Assembly (NCBI GenBank): GCA_025548565.1
Contig: JAJLPB010000018.1
Span: 57,781-121,780, forward strand
DNA: 64,000 nucleotides
Reading direction: 5' to 3'
Source: Rugamonas sp. A1-17
GTDB lineage: Bacteria; Pseudomonadota; Gammaproteobacteria; Burkholderiales; Burkholderiaceae_D
Below, piece after piece: positions 7,462 to 14,549 of the stretch (position 1 is its first letter; each line of letters opens with the position of its first letter). The notes under the pieces are model-generated. The model was not told the origin of the DNA, made no database searches, and was given only the letters and a program-made list of their open reading frames with translations. The translations under genes and the position numbers were made by a program.

Positions 7462-8240
7462 TTCGAGCATCCGAGGAATTGGCGCCCCGCCAAGCCGCCG
7501 CTCTTTGCGCTGCGGCGGACCATGATCGAACCGCACTTCGGGCAGCCGCATGTCTCCTCCGGGGCCACCGGCGCCCCGGAGGCCAGCACCGTCGAAGCCT
7601 GCACCGATACACCGGCCGCTTTTCTCATCCTCAGCAGCTCTAGCCCGTCGACCAGCACGATGCCCGAGCGCGACGCGAACGACCTGGCTTCCTTCGTGAA
7701 CACGCCGCAGGTCACCACGATGCCGCCGTCGGCGCTATGCACAACCACCACGCCCGCCAGCTCGCGCACCACGTTCACGCTTACCTGCCTCGCGTTCCAT
7801 TGCTTGCACTGCACCAGCAGCGTTCGTCCCGCCTTGCGCAGGATGACGTCGACACCACCGTCCGCCCCGGCGCCGCCCACGCGTTCGGCGGCATACCCAT
7901 GCTGCTCGAACAGGCGCCGCACCACCATCTCCAGCTCATCCCAACGCATGGCGCGCAGCGTCTCGATCGACACCATTTTGCGCACCAGGCGGCGCTCGCG
8001 TGAGGCGCGCCAGAGCGCCACCGGCAACGGAAGCAGGAAGACGGCGGCCATCAAAGGCGCCGCCGTCACGGCCAGTCGCGATAACGGCGCAAGCATCGGC
8101 ACGCCCCTTAGGGTGTAGGGCACAAGCTTCCACAGCAGCAGATAGACGCCGGCGGACAGACACAGGCTCACCCAGGGCGAGCTGCGCGATAATATGCTTA
8201 AAAGCGGATATCCGCTACGCACGGCGCCACCTTCAGCCAT
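7428..8240 (-). CDS. Membrane-anchored Mrr-type restriction endonuclease with zinc ribbon
   Basis: The 270-residue protein has two hydrophobic segments in the first ~75 residues, then an Mrr_cat-type PD-(D/E)XK nuclease: WDELEMVVRRLFEQHGY, the catalytic GADGGVDV (Asp) and LVQCKQW (Gln-x-Lys), and VVRELAGVVV. The C-terminus is a topoisomerase-type four-Cys zinc ribbon (CPKCGSIM ... FLGCSNYPAC). Mrr relatives cut modified DNA; the membrane anchor suggests action near the envelope, possibly on incoming DNA, which is inference. The upstream small membrane gene overlaps its start by eight bases, indicating one operon. Confidence 0.85.
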   Translation of the reverse strand: MAEGGAVRSGYPLLSILSRSSPWVSLCLSAGVYLLLWKLVPYTLRGVPMLAPLSRLAVTAAPLMAAVFLLPLPVALWRASRERRLVRKMVSIETLRAMRWDELEMVVRRLFEQHGYAAERVGGAGADGGVDVILRKAGRTLLVQCKQWNARQVSVNVVRELAGVVVVHSADGGIVVTCGVFTKEARSFASRSGIVLVDGLELLRMRKAAGVSVQASTVLASGAPVAPEETCGCPKCGSIMVRRSAKSGGLAGRQFLGCSNYPACRGTRPL

Positions 8241-8664
8241 GGTCGGAACGGGAAGGGCGGCGACGCGCCACTATGCCTGCCACCGCCAGCAGCGCGTGGG
8301 CGCTTGGCACGGCCATCAGGCCGCCCATCAGCAGGACGCCATCAGCCCACACAAGAGCGCTGCCGCTTTCGAACGCGCTCGCAGGCACCAGTACCGGCAC
8401 GACGAACGCGAGGAAGACGGCGCCGATGGCGGCCCGGACATATCCCTTGCTCAGGCTGGACAAATCCTTGCGCGCCGCGCGCCCTCCGCGACATTTCCGG
8501 CTGTGCTCCCACGTCCCAGCGGCCAACCCCACCAGGCATGCCCATACAAACCCGGGCATGCCGTTCAGCCCCGTGTAAAGCAAGCCGCCCGCGCCGACAG
8601 CGGCTGCCAGAACGGCGGCCGATCGCACCAGATCGTGGGTCGTAATCATCAAGTCATCGCTCAT
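8233..8664 (-). CDS. Small integral membrane protein
   Basis: The 143-residue product has about four hydrophobic segments (near residues 12-30, 35-50, 74-95 and 105-130) separated by a basic loop (SRKCRGGRAARK). No family recognised. GGAGGT lies four bases before ATG 8664; a start at residue 6 is also possible. It overlaps the Mrr-type nuclease gene by eight bases and is probably co-expressed with it. Function unknown; a role in anchoring or controlling the nuclease is only a guess from position. Confidence 0.65.
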   Translation of the reverse strand: MSDDLMITTHDLVRSAAVLAAAVGAGGLLYTGLNGMPGFVWACLVGLAAGTWEHSRKCRGGRAARKDLSSLSKGYVRAAIGAVFLAFVVPVLVPASAFESGSALVWADGVLLMGGLMAVPSAHALLAVAGIVARRRPSRSDHG

Positions 8665-8876
8665 ACCACCTCCAATTTTCTATTTATGGAACTTAATAGA
8701 CATAAAATCAACGTTAGAATGCTCTAATTTCCTTTTGACGCAATGTATTTGCATCATCCGTGACTTTACAGCGCTTTTATTTCCTTGACACGCAATTTGT
8801 TTTGATGAAAACTAGCGTCCAATGCGAGTTTTAGCAAAAAGCCATTTTTTTGATTCCTTTCGACAAGAGGGCACAG
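8665..8876 (+). promoter_or_regulatory. Divergent promoter region ahead of the transfer operon
   Basis: This A/T-rich spacer separates the minus-strand membrane gene from the rightward transfer operon. TTGACA at 8785-8790 is a perfect -35 element pointing right; the -10 element is poorly defined (GATGAAAACT around 8804). TTGACG also occurs near 8735. It should drive the 20-kb transfer operon. No copy of palindrome A or B is present here, which is notable if those sites control transfer. Confidence 0.45.
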
Positions 8877-9350
8877 ATGTTTGGGTACTCCACCACTCAA
8901 TGCCACGCCAGAGTTCGCAAAGCAGCAGCCGCAGCACTGCTAGGCGCGCACCAACTCGCGAACGCCGGGGCGATACCGGCTAAGTGTTTCGAAGAGGCGA
9001 GTGCGCGATTCGGTCTGTCTAATCCGGCCGTGTTACGCGCCTTCTCTGAGCAGGAGTCGTCTGGGCGTTGCACGGCGCGTCACCCCGCCAACGCCGACGG
9101 CAGCTACGACATCGGCTGCATGGGTATCAACAGCGGCTGGCTGCCCACGCTGCACAAGAAGTTCGGCCTCAACGAGCAAGACCTGTACGACCCCTGCATC
9201 AACGTCCATGTCGGCGCCTGGCTGTTCGCCAAGAACGTGCGCCAGTACGGCGACTCGTGGCAGGCAATCGGCGCCTACAACGCGAAAAGCGAACACAAAC
9301 GGATTGAATACGCATGGAAAATCTACAAACATCTGACCGCCGCGCGCTGA
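8877..9350 (+). CDS. Lytic transglycosylase (VirB1/TrbN-like)
   Basis: The 157-residue protein is a lysozyme-like transglycosylase that opens peptidoglycan for the conjugation channel. A signal-like stretch (AAAAALLGAHQLANAGA) is followed by the catalytic motif AFSEQESSG, with Glu60 of the ES pair as the likely acid, then YDIGCMGINSGW and the conserved AYNAKSEHK. I chose ATG 8877 (GAGGG six bases upstream) over an upstream TTG at 8850. It is the first gene of the transfer operon and overlaps the next gene by 37 bases. Confidence 0.9.
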   Translation: MFGYSTTQCHARVRKAAAAALLGAHQLANAGAIPAKCFEEASARFGLSNPAVLRAFSEQESSGRCTARHPANADGSYDIGCMGINSGWLPTLHKKFGLNEQDLYDPCINVHVGAWLFAKNVRQYGDSWQAIGAYNAKSEHKRIEYAWKIYKHLTAAR

Positions 9351-9925
9351 CCCTGTGCGCACTGCTGCTGCTGGCCGGCTGCAGGTCCACGCCACTCGCG
9401 ACGTCTGAACCAGGGCCGGCCCCAAAGCCTGCGCTGCTTGGCGTCACCCAAGTAGGTAGCGGGCAGACCGCCCGCTACGTCTATTGCGACATCGACAGCT
9501 GTCCAGCGCCCACCGTCAAAACGCTGGCCGGCGGCGTGATGCGCGCGCCGGTGACGTTCCCCGCGATGCCAGCGACGCCCCCGGTGGGGGTGGATATCTC
9601 CTTTCCCTTCAATTCGTCGCGTGTCAGCGACGGCGATCGCAGCGTACTGGAGCGGGCCGCCGCCGCCCATCCAGGAGCAAGCGTCGAGATTACCGCCCGA
9701 TCAGATTTTGTGGGGCCGCCCGTCGGCCAGCAGAAGGTGATCGCGGCACGCGCCAAAGCGATGCGCAGCATCGTCGCGCCCCAGACCCAGGACGCCCAGT
9801 TCATCGAGCGTCACGAGGTAGCCGACCTGCAACCGGTTGCCCAGGCCGAACAGGCCAAGCAGCGACGCGGATCGGTGCGTTTCAACCCTTCCATCGATGT
9901 GCAACCGAAAGGAATCTCAAAGTGA
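9314..9925 (+). CDS. Outer-membrane lipoprotein with OmpA-like C-terminal part
   Basis: The 203-residue protein has a lipobox LLLLAGC with Cys23 after a hydrophobic leader. The C-terminal half (VDISFPFNSSRVSDGDRSVL ... ASVEITARSDF) resembles an OmpA-type peptidoglycan-binding domain, though shortened. It probably links the outer membrane to the cell wall next to the transfer apparatus. Its stop overlaps the pilin start (GTGA), so the genes are translationally coupled. The OmpA assignment is moderate; the lipoprotein call is firm. Confidence 0.7.
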   Translation: MENLQTSDRRALTLCALLLLAGCRSTPLATSEPGPAPKPALLGVTQVGSGQTARYVYCDIDSCPAPTVKTLAGGVMRAPVTFPAMPATPPVGVDISFPFNSSRVSDGDRSVLERAAAAHPGASVEITARSDFVGPPVGQQKVIAARAKAMRSIVAPQTQDAQFIERHEVADLQPVAQAEQAKQRRGSVRFNPSIDVQPKGISK

Positions 9926-10242
9926 ACGCTATTCTCCACACCTCCACCCCCTCCCGTAAAACGCTGGTCATCGCCACGATGGTCCTGATGGTCATCATGG
10001 CACTGATGGCCACCGCACATGCGGGCGTCACCGGCACCGAGTTTCAGGTCACCTACGACCTGATCGTCGGCTGGGCCAAGGGCTACCTGGGCAAGATCTT
10101 CGCGGTAGCAGCCTTCCTGATCGGCGCCGGCTTCTCGGCGGCGCGCCAGAATCCGATGCCAGCCATTTTCGGCCTGGTTCTGGCTCTGATCATCGGCTTC
10201 GGCCCGTCGCTGATCGAGTCCATCCTGACCGCCACCATCTAA
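9922..10242 (+). CDS. traA: TraA-type pilin precursor
   Basis: GTG at 9922 overlaps the preceding stop, with AAGGA eight bases upstream. The 106-residue precursor has a long leader ending TAHA (about residue 34) and leaves a mature protein of ~72 residues, close to the 70 of F pilin. The mature part shows the expected two hydrophobic segments (LGKIFAVAAFLIGAGFSAA and MPAIFGLVLALIIGFG) with a short basic loop between. Position directly before traL is the F-type order. A longer in-frame extension to 9484 is a shadow of the lipoprotein gene. Confidence 0.88.
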   Translation: MNAILHTSTPSRKTLVIATMVLMVIMALMATAHAGVTGTEFQVTYDLIVGWAKGYLGKIFAVAAFLIGAGFSAARQNPMPAIFGLVLALIIGFGPSLIESILTATI

Positions 10243-10251
10243 GGCGCGATC

Positions 10252-10536
10252 ATGGACTTCGCCATCCCCTCGAAACACGACGAGCCGCCCAAGATGCTGT
10301 GGTGGGACTTTGACCAGGCCACGATTTTCATGATCTTCGTGGTGTTTGGCATCCTGTCCGGCTTTCTGTTCCTGGGGGTGGTGATCGGTGTCTGGACCGC
10401 GCGCTGGTACAGCAAGAAAAAGGCCGGCAAGCACCGCTACTACGTGGTGCACATCCTGTACTGGTTCCTGCCGAGCGAGATCATCTTCCCGTTCCCGTCT
10501 CTGCCGCCATCATCCATCCGCGAATTCATAGGCTAA
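10252..10536 (+). CDS. traL: Type IV secretion pilus assembly protein TraL
   Basis: The 94-residue protein (F TraL has 91) is a small inner-membrane protein, equivalent to VirB3. The N-terminus IPSKHDEPPKMLWWDFDQA is typical for the family, followed by one long hydrophobic region (~25-48) and a basic segment. It lies nine bases after traA and two bases before traE, as in F. Confidence 0.93.
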   Translation: MDFAIPSKHDEPPKMLWWDFDQATIFMIFVVFGILSGFLFLGVVIGVWTARWYSKKKAGKHRYYVVHILYWFLPSEIIFPFPSLPPSSIREFIG

Positions 10537-10538
10537 CC

Positions 10539-11120
10539 ATGGACAAGAATTCCTACCTCGGCCAGCTCGAACACGAGCAAAGGAAAAACCGCGACCTGCG
10601 CTGGATGCTCGGCGGAGCCATGCTCGTGATCTTGGTGATGGCGAGCACCATCCGCGCGCAGACGGGCGAAACCAAAACGGCGTTCGTCCCGCCCGAGATC
10701 ACCAGGCCGTTCTGGATCAGCAGCGAGGACGCCTCGCAGTCCTACTACGAGGACCTGGCCCAGTTCATCAACGGCCTGTCGCTGAACGTCACGCCCGAGA
10801 CGGTAAAGCGGGCGTGCCAGCAGTACCTGACCTACGTGCTCGACAAGGACCGCGACGCGTACAAGAAAAAATGCGACCTGCAAGAGGCCCGGGTCAAGCG
10901 CGACGGCTCCACTTCCATGTTCTCGGTGAAGGAAATCAATACCGACATGAAGAACCGGCGCGTCGCCATCGGCGGCGACCTGGTCACGATCATCGCCGGC
11001 AAACCTTTTCCCCCGCGCCGCCAGACCTACGTGATCGACTTCGTGCATTCCGGGGGCCGGTTCTATATCACAAACCATCATGAGGCTGACAATGCTGATC
11101 CCTTTGCTGAGAAAAAATAG
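10539..11120 (+). CDS. traE: Type IV secretion protein TraE (VirB5-position / VirB8-like)
   Basis: The 193-residue product matches F TraE in size (188) and layout: a short cytoplasmic N-terminus, a membrane segment at ~22-38 (WMLGGAMLVILVMASTI), and a periplasmic domain with VPPEITRPFWIS and the ending FVHSGGRFYI. It is an inner-membrane pilus-assembly component with a VirB8-like fold. The 3' end overlaps traK by about 40 bases. Confidence 0.92.
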   Translation: MDKNSYLGQLEHEQRKNRDLRWMLGGAMLVILVMASTIRAQTGETKTAFVPPEITRPFWISSEDASQSYYEDLAQFINGLSLNVTPETVKRACQQYLTYVLDKDRDAYKKKCDLQEARVKRDGSTSMFSVKEINTDMKNRRVAIGGDLVTIIAGKPFPPRRQTYVIDFVHSGGRFYITNHHEADNADPFAEKK

Positions 11121-11832
11121 CCGCAGCACGCTTTCCGCGGCGGCACTGGCGATAGCCCTGTCGGGTATCGCCGGCGCCGCAGCTGCCGTCCAGATCGTTG
11201 AGGGCGGCGACGGCAGCACCATCTACGCCAAGCTCTCCAAGAAGGAAATGACGCGGCTCGCAGTCGAGCACGGCCGCATCGCCTCGCTGCGTGTGCGCGA
11301 GGGTGAACTGGGCATTGATGCCGACGAAGACACGGGACAGGTCTTCCTGACCGTACCCGACGGAGCCAGCAAACCGATCAATGGGTTCCTGGTCACTGAC
11401 AACGGCAACACCTACACGCTCGTTCTGCAGATCGTCGACGCTCCGGCGGACTCCATCATCGTCAAGCAGCCGAAGGCGCGGGCGGGCCAGGCGCGCAACG
11501 ACTTCAAGTCCACCAGCTATGACAAGGCCATCAAGCGCCTCGTCACGCTGATGGCCAACGACGAACTGCCAGACGACGTTCAGGTCAAGCAGTCTGGCCG
11601 CAAGCTCGACCTGTGGCAAGAGGCCTCCATGACGCTGGAGACACAGTACTTCATTGGCGACATGGTCGGCGAACGCTACATCGTTGCCAACGTGTCGCAG
11701 GCCGCCATGGTGTTGGACGAGCGCGAGTTCTACCGCAAAGGTGTCAGCGTCGTCGCCCTTGATCAGCTCAATCTCGCGCCTGGCGCGTCGACCCGCCTCT
11801 ACGTGGTGAGGGAGAAGGCCCAAAATGAATGA
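11080..11832 (+). CDS. traK: Secretin-like TraK (VirB9-type outer-membrane core protein)
   Basis: The 250-residue protein (F TraK 242) has a signal peptide ending near GAAAAVQ and a beta-rich periplasmic body. It belongs to the outer-membrane core with TraB and TraV. The start is ambiguous between 11080 and 11092; the first ATGAGG could itself serve as ribosome site for the second. The stop overlaps traB by eight bases. Assignment rests on position, size and the secretin-like N-terminal part. Confidence 0.88.
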   Translation: MRLTMLIPLLRKNSRSTLSAAALAIALSGIAGAAAAVQIVEGGDGSTIYAKLSKKEMTRLAVEHGRIASLRVREGELGIDADEDTGQVFLTVPDGASKPINGFLVTDNGNTYTLVLQIVDAPADSIIVKQPKARAGQARNDFKSTSYDKAIKRLVTLMANDELPDDVQVKQSGRKLDLWQEASMTLETQYFIGDMVGERYIVANVSQAAMVLDEREFYRKGVSVVALDQLNLAPGASTRLYVVREKAQNE

Positions 11833-13120
11833 AATCTCCCCGACCAACCGCGCCCGACGCAAGCAATACCTGCTGCTGGCGGGCGTCCTCATTGGCATCA
11901 TGGCCATCGCCTCGGTGGGCGTGTATTTCACCTCCGACTCAGCACCCGCACCAGGGGTGACGCGCAAATCCGACATCAAGACCAAGAGCTACATCGCCCC
12001 AGGTGAAAAGGTTGACCCGCAGGACGCATGGCGGGGCGTGTCCGATTCGCGTCTGACGTCCATGGAAGCCAAGCTCACCGTGTTGGAGAACGAGAACCGC
12101 ATACTCAACTCCCGTCTATCCGGCGGCGGCGCAGCAGCAACCGCAGCCGCTGGCGGCAAGTCCCCGGAACAGATGAGCGACACCGATCTCGATCGCCGCC
12201 TTTCCGAATATGAGAAAAGTGTCGACAAGCCCAAAACCGGCTATCCGGGCGGAACCCCTTCTGCGCCGGTGGCCGGCCAAGCGCCAACGCGTGCCCCACA
12301 GGCGACCGCCGGCCAACCTGCGGCGCCGCAAGGTCCCAAGGGAGCAGTACCAGGCGGCAGGCACGACGGGCAACCCTACAGTGGCGGGATTTTGACCGTG
12401 AAGATGTCGCGCCCGGCGGACGCCGCCAGAAACGGCTCGGCAAGCACGTCGTCCGTGCCGGACCAGAAGGGCAACGTCCGCACGGCACAGAACTATCTCC
12501 CCGCCGGCATGTTCGGCCACGCCAAGCTGCTTTCCGGCCTGGACGCGCCGACTGGCGGCCAGGCGCAGTCGAATCCCCATCCGGTCCTGCTGCAGCTGAT
12601 GGACCTGGCCATCCTGCCCAACCAGTACCGCTATGACTGGGCCAAATGCCTGATCGTCGGTGCCGGCTACGGGGAGCTCAGCAGCGAACGCGCCTACATC
12701 CGCACCGAGTCGCTGTCCTGCGTATCGAAGGACGGCAAGGTACTCGATGTCCCCATCAAGGGCTTTATCGCCGGCGAGGACGGCAAAGCCGGCATGCGCG
12801 GCCGGCTGGTCAGCAAGCAGGGGCAGGTCCTCGGCAACGCCCTGCTCGCCGGCGTCGTGTCTGGCATCGGTACCGGGCTCGAACGCTCGTCGACGATCCA
12901 GTCCGTCTCGCCGCTCGGCTCGACCAGTTCGATCAAACCCGGCCAGGAGTTCCAGTCCGGCATCGGCGCTGGCGTGGGTCGCGCGCTCGACCGCCTTGCG
13001 AACTACTACATTCAGCTGGCCGAAAAAATGTTCCCAGTAATCGAGATCGACGCGGACAGGTCCGTCGATGTCGTTCTCACCCAAGGAGTAACTGTCGATG
13101 TCGAATCCAAACCAGAATGA
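11825..13120 (+). CDS. traB: Type IV secretion protein TraB (VirB10-like)
   Basis: The 431-residue protein spans the envelope. It has a cytoplasmic N-terminus, a membrane helix at ~16-34, a coiled-coil stretch (RLTSMEAKLTVLENENRIL, ~75-100), a Pro/Ala-rich linker and a C-terminal VirB10-type beta-barrel domain with YDWAKCLIVGAGYGELSSER and VSGIGTGLERSS. It energises and gates the core complex. Its 3' end overlaps dsbC by 23 bases, and a palindrome A copy covers its stop codon. Confidence 0.93.
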   Translation: MNEISPTNRARRKQYLLLAGVLIGIMAIASVGVYFTSDSAPAPGVTRKSDIKTKSYIAPGEKVDPQDAWRGVSDSRLTSMEAKLTVLENENRILNSRLSGGGAAATAAAGGKSPEQMSDTDLDRRLSEYEKSVDKPKTGYPGGTPSAPVAGQAPTRAPQATAGQPAAPQGPKGAVPGGRHDGQPYSGGILTVKMSRPADAARNGSASTSSVPDQKGNVRTAQNYLPAGMFGHAKLLSGLDAPTGGQAQSNPHPVLLQLMDLAILPNQYRYDWAKCLIVGAGYGELSSERAYIRTESLSCVSKDGKVLDVPIKGFIAGEDGKAGMRGRLVSKQGQVLGNALLAGVVSGIGTGLERSSTIQSVSPLGSTSSIKPGQEFQSGIGAGVGRALDRLANYYIQLAEKMFPVIEIDADRSVDVVLTQGVTVDVESKPE

Positions 13121-13964
13121 CTTTCGCGCGAGAAAGCAGCTGACCGCTGCCGCCCTTTCGGCCGTCGGCGCCATCATCGTCGGCGTCGCCGCCTCATCTG
13201 CGGCAATCGCCGGCGAACCCCTGGTCGCCAAGGCCGGACCAACGGTCCAGCAGGGCCCGGCGCCGGCCGCTCCGTTGGCGGCGCCGCTGGCAGATCCGGC
13301 GACTGTCGCCATGCGCCAGGCGTTGACCCGCCTGTATCCGAACACGCGCTTCGGCGATATCCAGCGCTCCGCCATTCCGGGCATATGGGAGGTCTGGATG
13401 GGCAATAACGTCGCGTATGTCAATGACGAGGGCCGGCACTTCATCTTCGGCCACCTCTACGACATGCAGACGCAGACCGACCTGACGGCGGCGAAGAAGG
13501 AGCAGGCCAGCCTGCAGGCGGAGGCCGCGCGCCCCAAGATCAAGTTCGACGACCTCCCGCTCAGCGACGCCATCAAGGTGGTACGCGGCAACGGCCAGCG
13601 CAAGATGGCCGTGTTCTCCGATCCCCACTGCCCTTACTGCCGCAAGCTGGAGGCGGAGATGGCCAAGCTCGACAACGTCACGATCTATACCTTTCTGTAC
13701 CCGATCGAGTCGCTGCATCCGGAGGCCGCTTCCGTGGCCCAGTCGATCTGGTGCGCGAAGGATAAGGCCGCGGCTTGGCGGCAGTACATGGCGAGCGGCA
13801 AAGAGCCCAAGGCCGTCCGCTGCGACACCCCCATCAACCGCAACGTCGCGCTGGCCAACAGCTCCGGCATTTTCGGCACGCCCTACCTGGTCTTCGCCAA
13901 TGGCACCCAAGCTCCGGGCGCCATGCCCGCAGCCGCCCTTGAGCAACGACTGTCAAGCAACTAA
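13098..13964 (+). CDS. dsbC: DsbC-family periplasmic disulfide isomerase
   Basis: The 288-residue protein has a signal peptide (AVGAIIVGVAASSAAIAG), an N-terminal dimerisation domain, and a thioredoxin domain with CPYC (Cys178, Cys181) in FSDPHCPYCRKLE and a cis-Pro loop near GTPYLVFANG. Such isomerases are usual in F-type clusters and help fold Cys-rich TraU, TraN, TraH and TraW. The first residues (NDFRARKQ) are encoded by a palindrome A copy. Confidence 0.92.
   Translation: MSNPNQNDFRARKQLTAAALSAVGAIIVGVAASSAAIAGEPLVAKAGPTVQQGPAPAAPLAAPLADPATVAMRQALTRLYPNTRFGDIQRSAIPGIWEVWMGNNVAYVNDEGRHFIFGHLYDMQTQTDLTAAKKEQASLQAEAARPKIKFDDLPLSDAIKVVRGNGQRKMAVFSDPHCPYCRKLEAEMAKLDNVTIYTFLYPIESLHPEAASVAQSIWCAKDKAAAWRQYMASGKEPKAVRCDTPINRNVALANSSGIFGTPYLVFANGTQAPGAMPAAALEQRLSSN
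13120..13137. promoter_or_regulatory. Palindrome A, degenerate copy 3 (16/18)
   Basis: ACTTTCGCGCGAGAAAGC overlaps the traB stop and the eighth to thirteenth codons of dsbC. Two bases differ from the consensus. Confidence 0.55.
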
Positions 13965-13973
13965 GGAGACGCC

Positions 13974-14549
13974 ATGTTCGCACGCCTTGCCCCATCCCTT
14001 GCCATCGCCGCTGCGCTGACCGGTTGCGTCTCGATGACGGGGCTGACCGAAAGCTCGAAATTCGCCTGTAAGGCGCCCGCCGGCACCACGTGCACTTCCG
14101 TCAGCGGCGTTTACGCAAACTCGTCACTGAACAACGCCCCCTCGCGGCCGGCCTCGCTGCAGGTCGACACCAGCGGCATGCCGGCCCCTGCCGGCGCGAC
14201 TGCCTTCCCCGTGCTCGCCGCCGGCATGCCTATCCGCAGCCAGCCGCGCATGCTGCGGATCTGGATGGCGCCGTGGCGCGACGAGGACGACACACTGCAC
14301 GACCAGGCCTACATGTACGTGATGGTCGATCCGGGCAAATGGCTTGTGGAGCGCAGCCGCGACGCCACGGTGCAGAAGACCATGACGCGCCTGCAGCCGC
14401 TCGGCAAGCCGCGCACCGCAGCCGCATCTTCGAGTCAGCCCGACCAGGCAGCCGGCGGACAACTTGCCAGCGTGCGCAACAACTCTGAAGCGCAGCAATC
14501 CGCCCGCGAGGCCGCAGTGGTGCCGGGCGATGCGGAGGAGGCGAAATGA
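13974..14549 (+). CDS. traV: Outer-membrane lipoprotein TraV (VirB7-like)
   Basis: The 191-residue protein has a lipobox ALTGC with Cys18 and then the family signature of two Cys in FACKAPAGTTCTSVSGVYANS. TraV anchors the TraK/TraB core to the outer membrane. F TraV has 171 residues. It ends four bases into traC, the usual coupling. Confidence 0.93.
   Translation: MFARLAPSLAIAAALTGCVSMTGLTESSKFACKAPAGTTCTSVSGVYANSSLNNAPSRPASLQVDTSGMPAPAGATAFPVLAAGMPIRSQPRMLRIWMAPWRDEDDTLHDQAYMYVMVDPGKWLVERSRDATVQKTMTRLQPLGKPRTAAASSSQPDQAAGGQLASVRNNSEAQQSAREAAVVPGDAEEAK

Noticed and set aside
9484..10242. 252-residue frame ending with the pilin
   Set aside because: The first 146 residues are Arg/Gly-rich shadow translation of the lipoprotein gene; the real pilin starts at GTG 9922 overlapping the previous stop.
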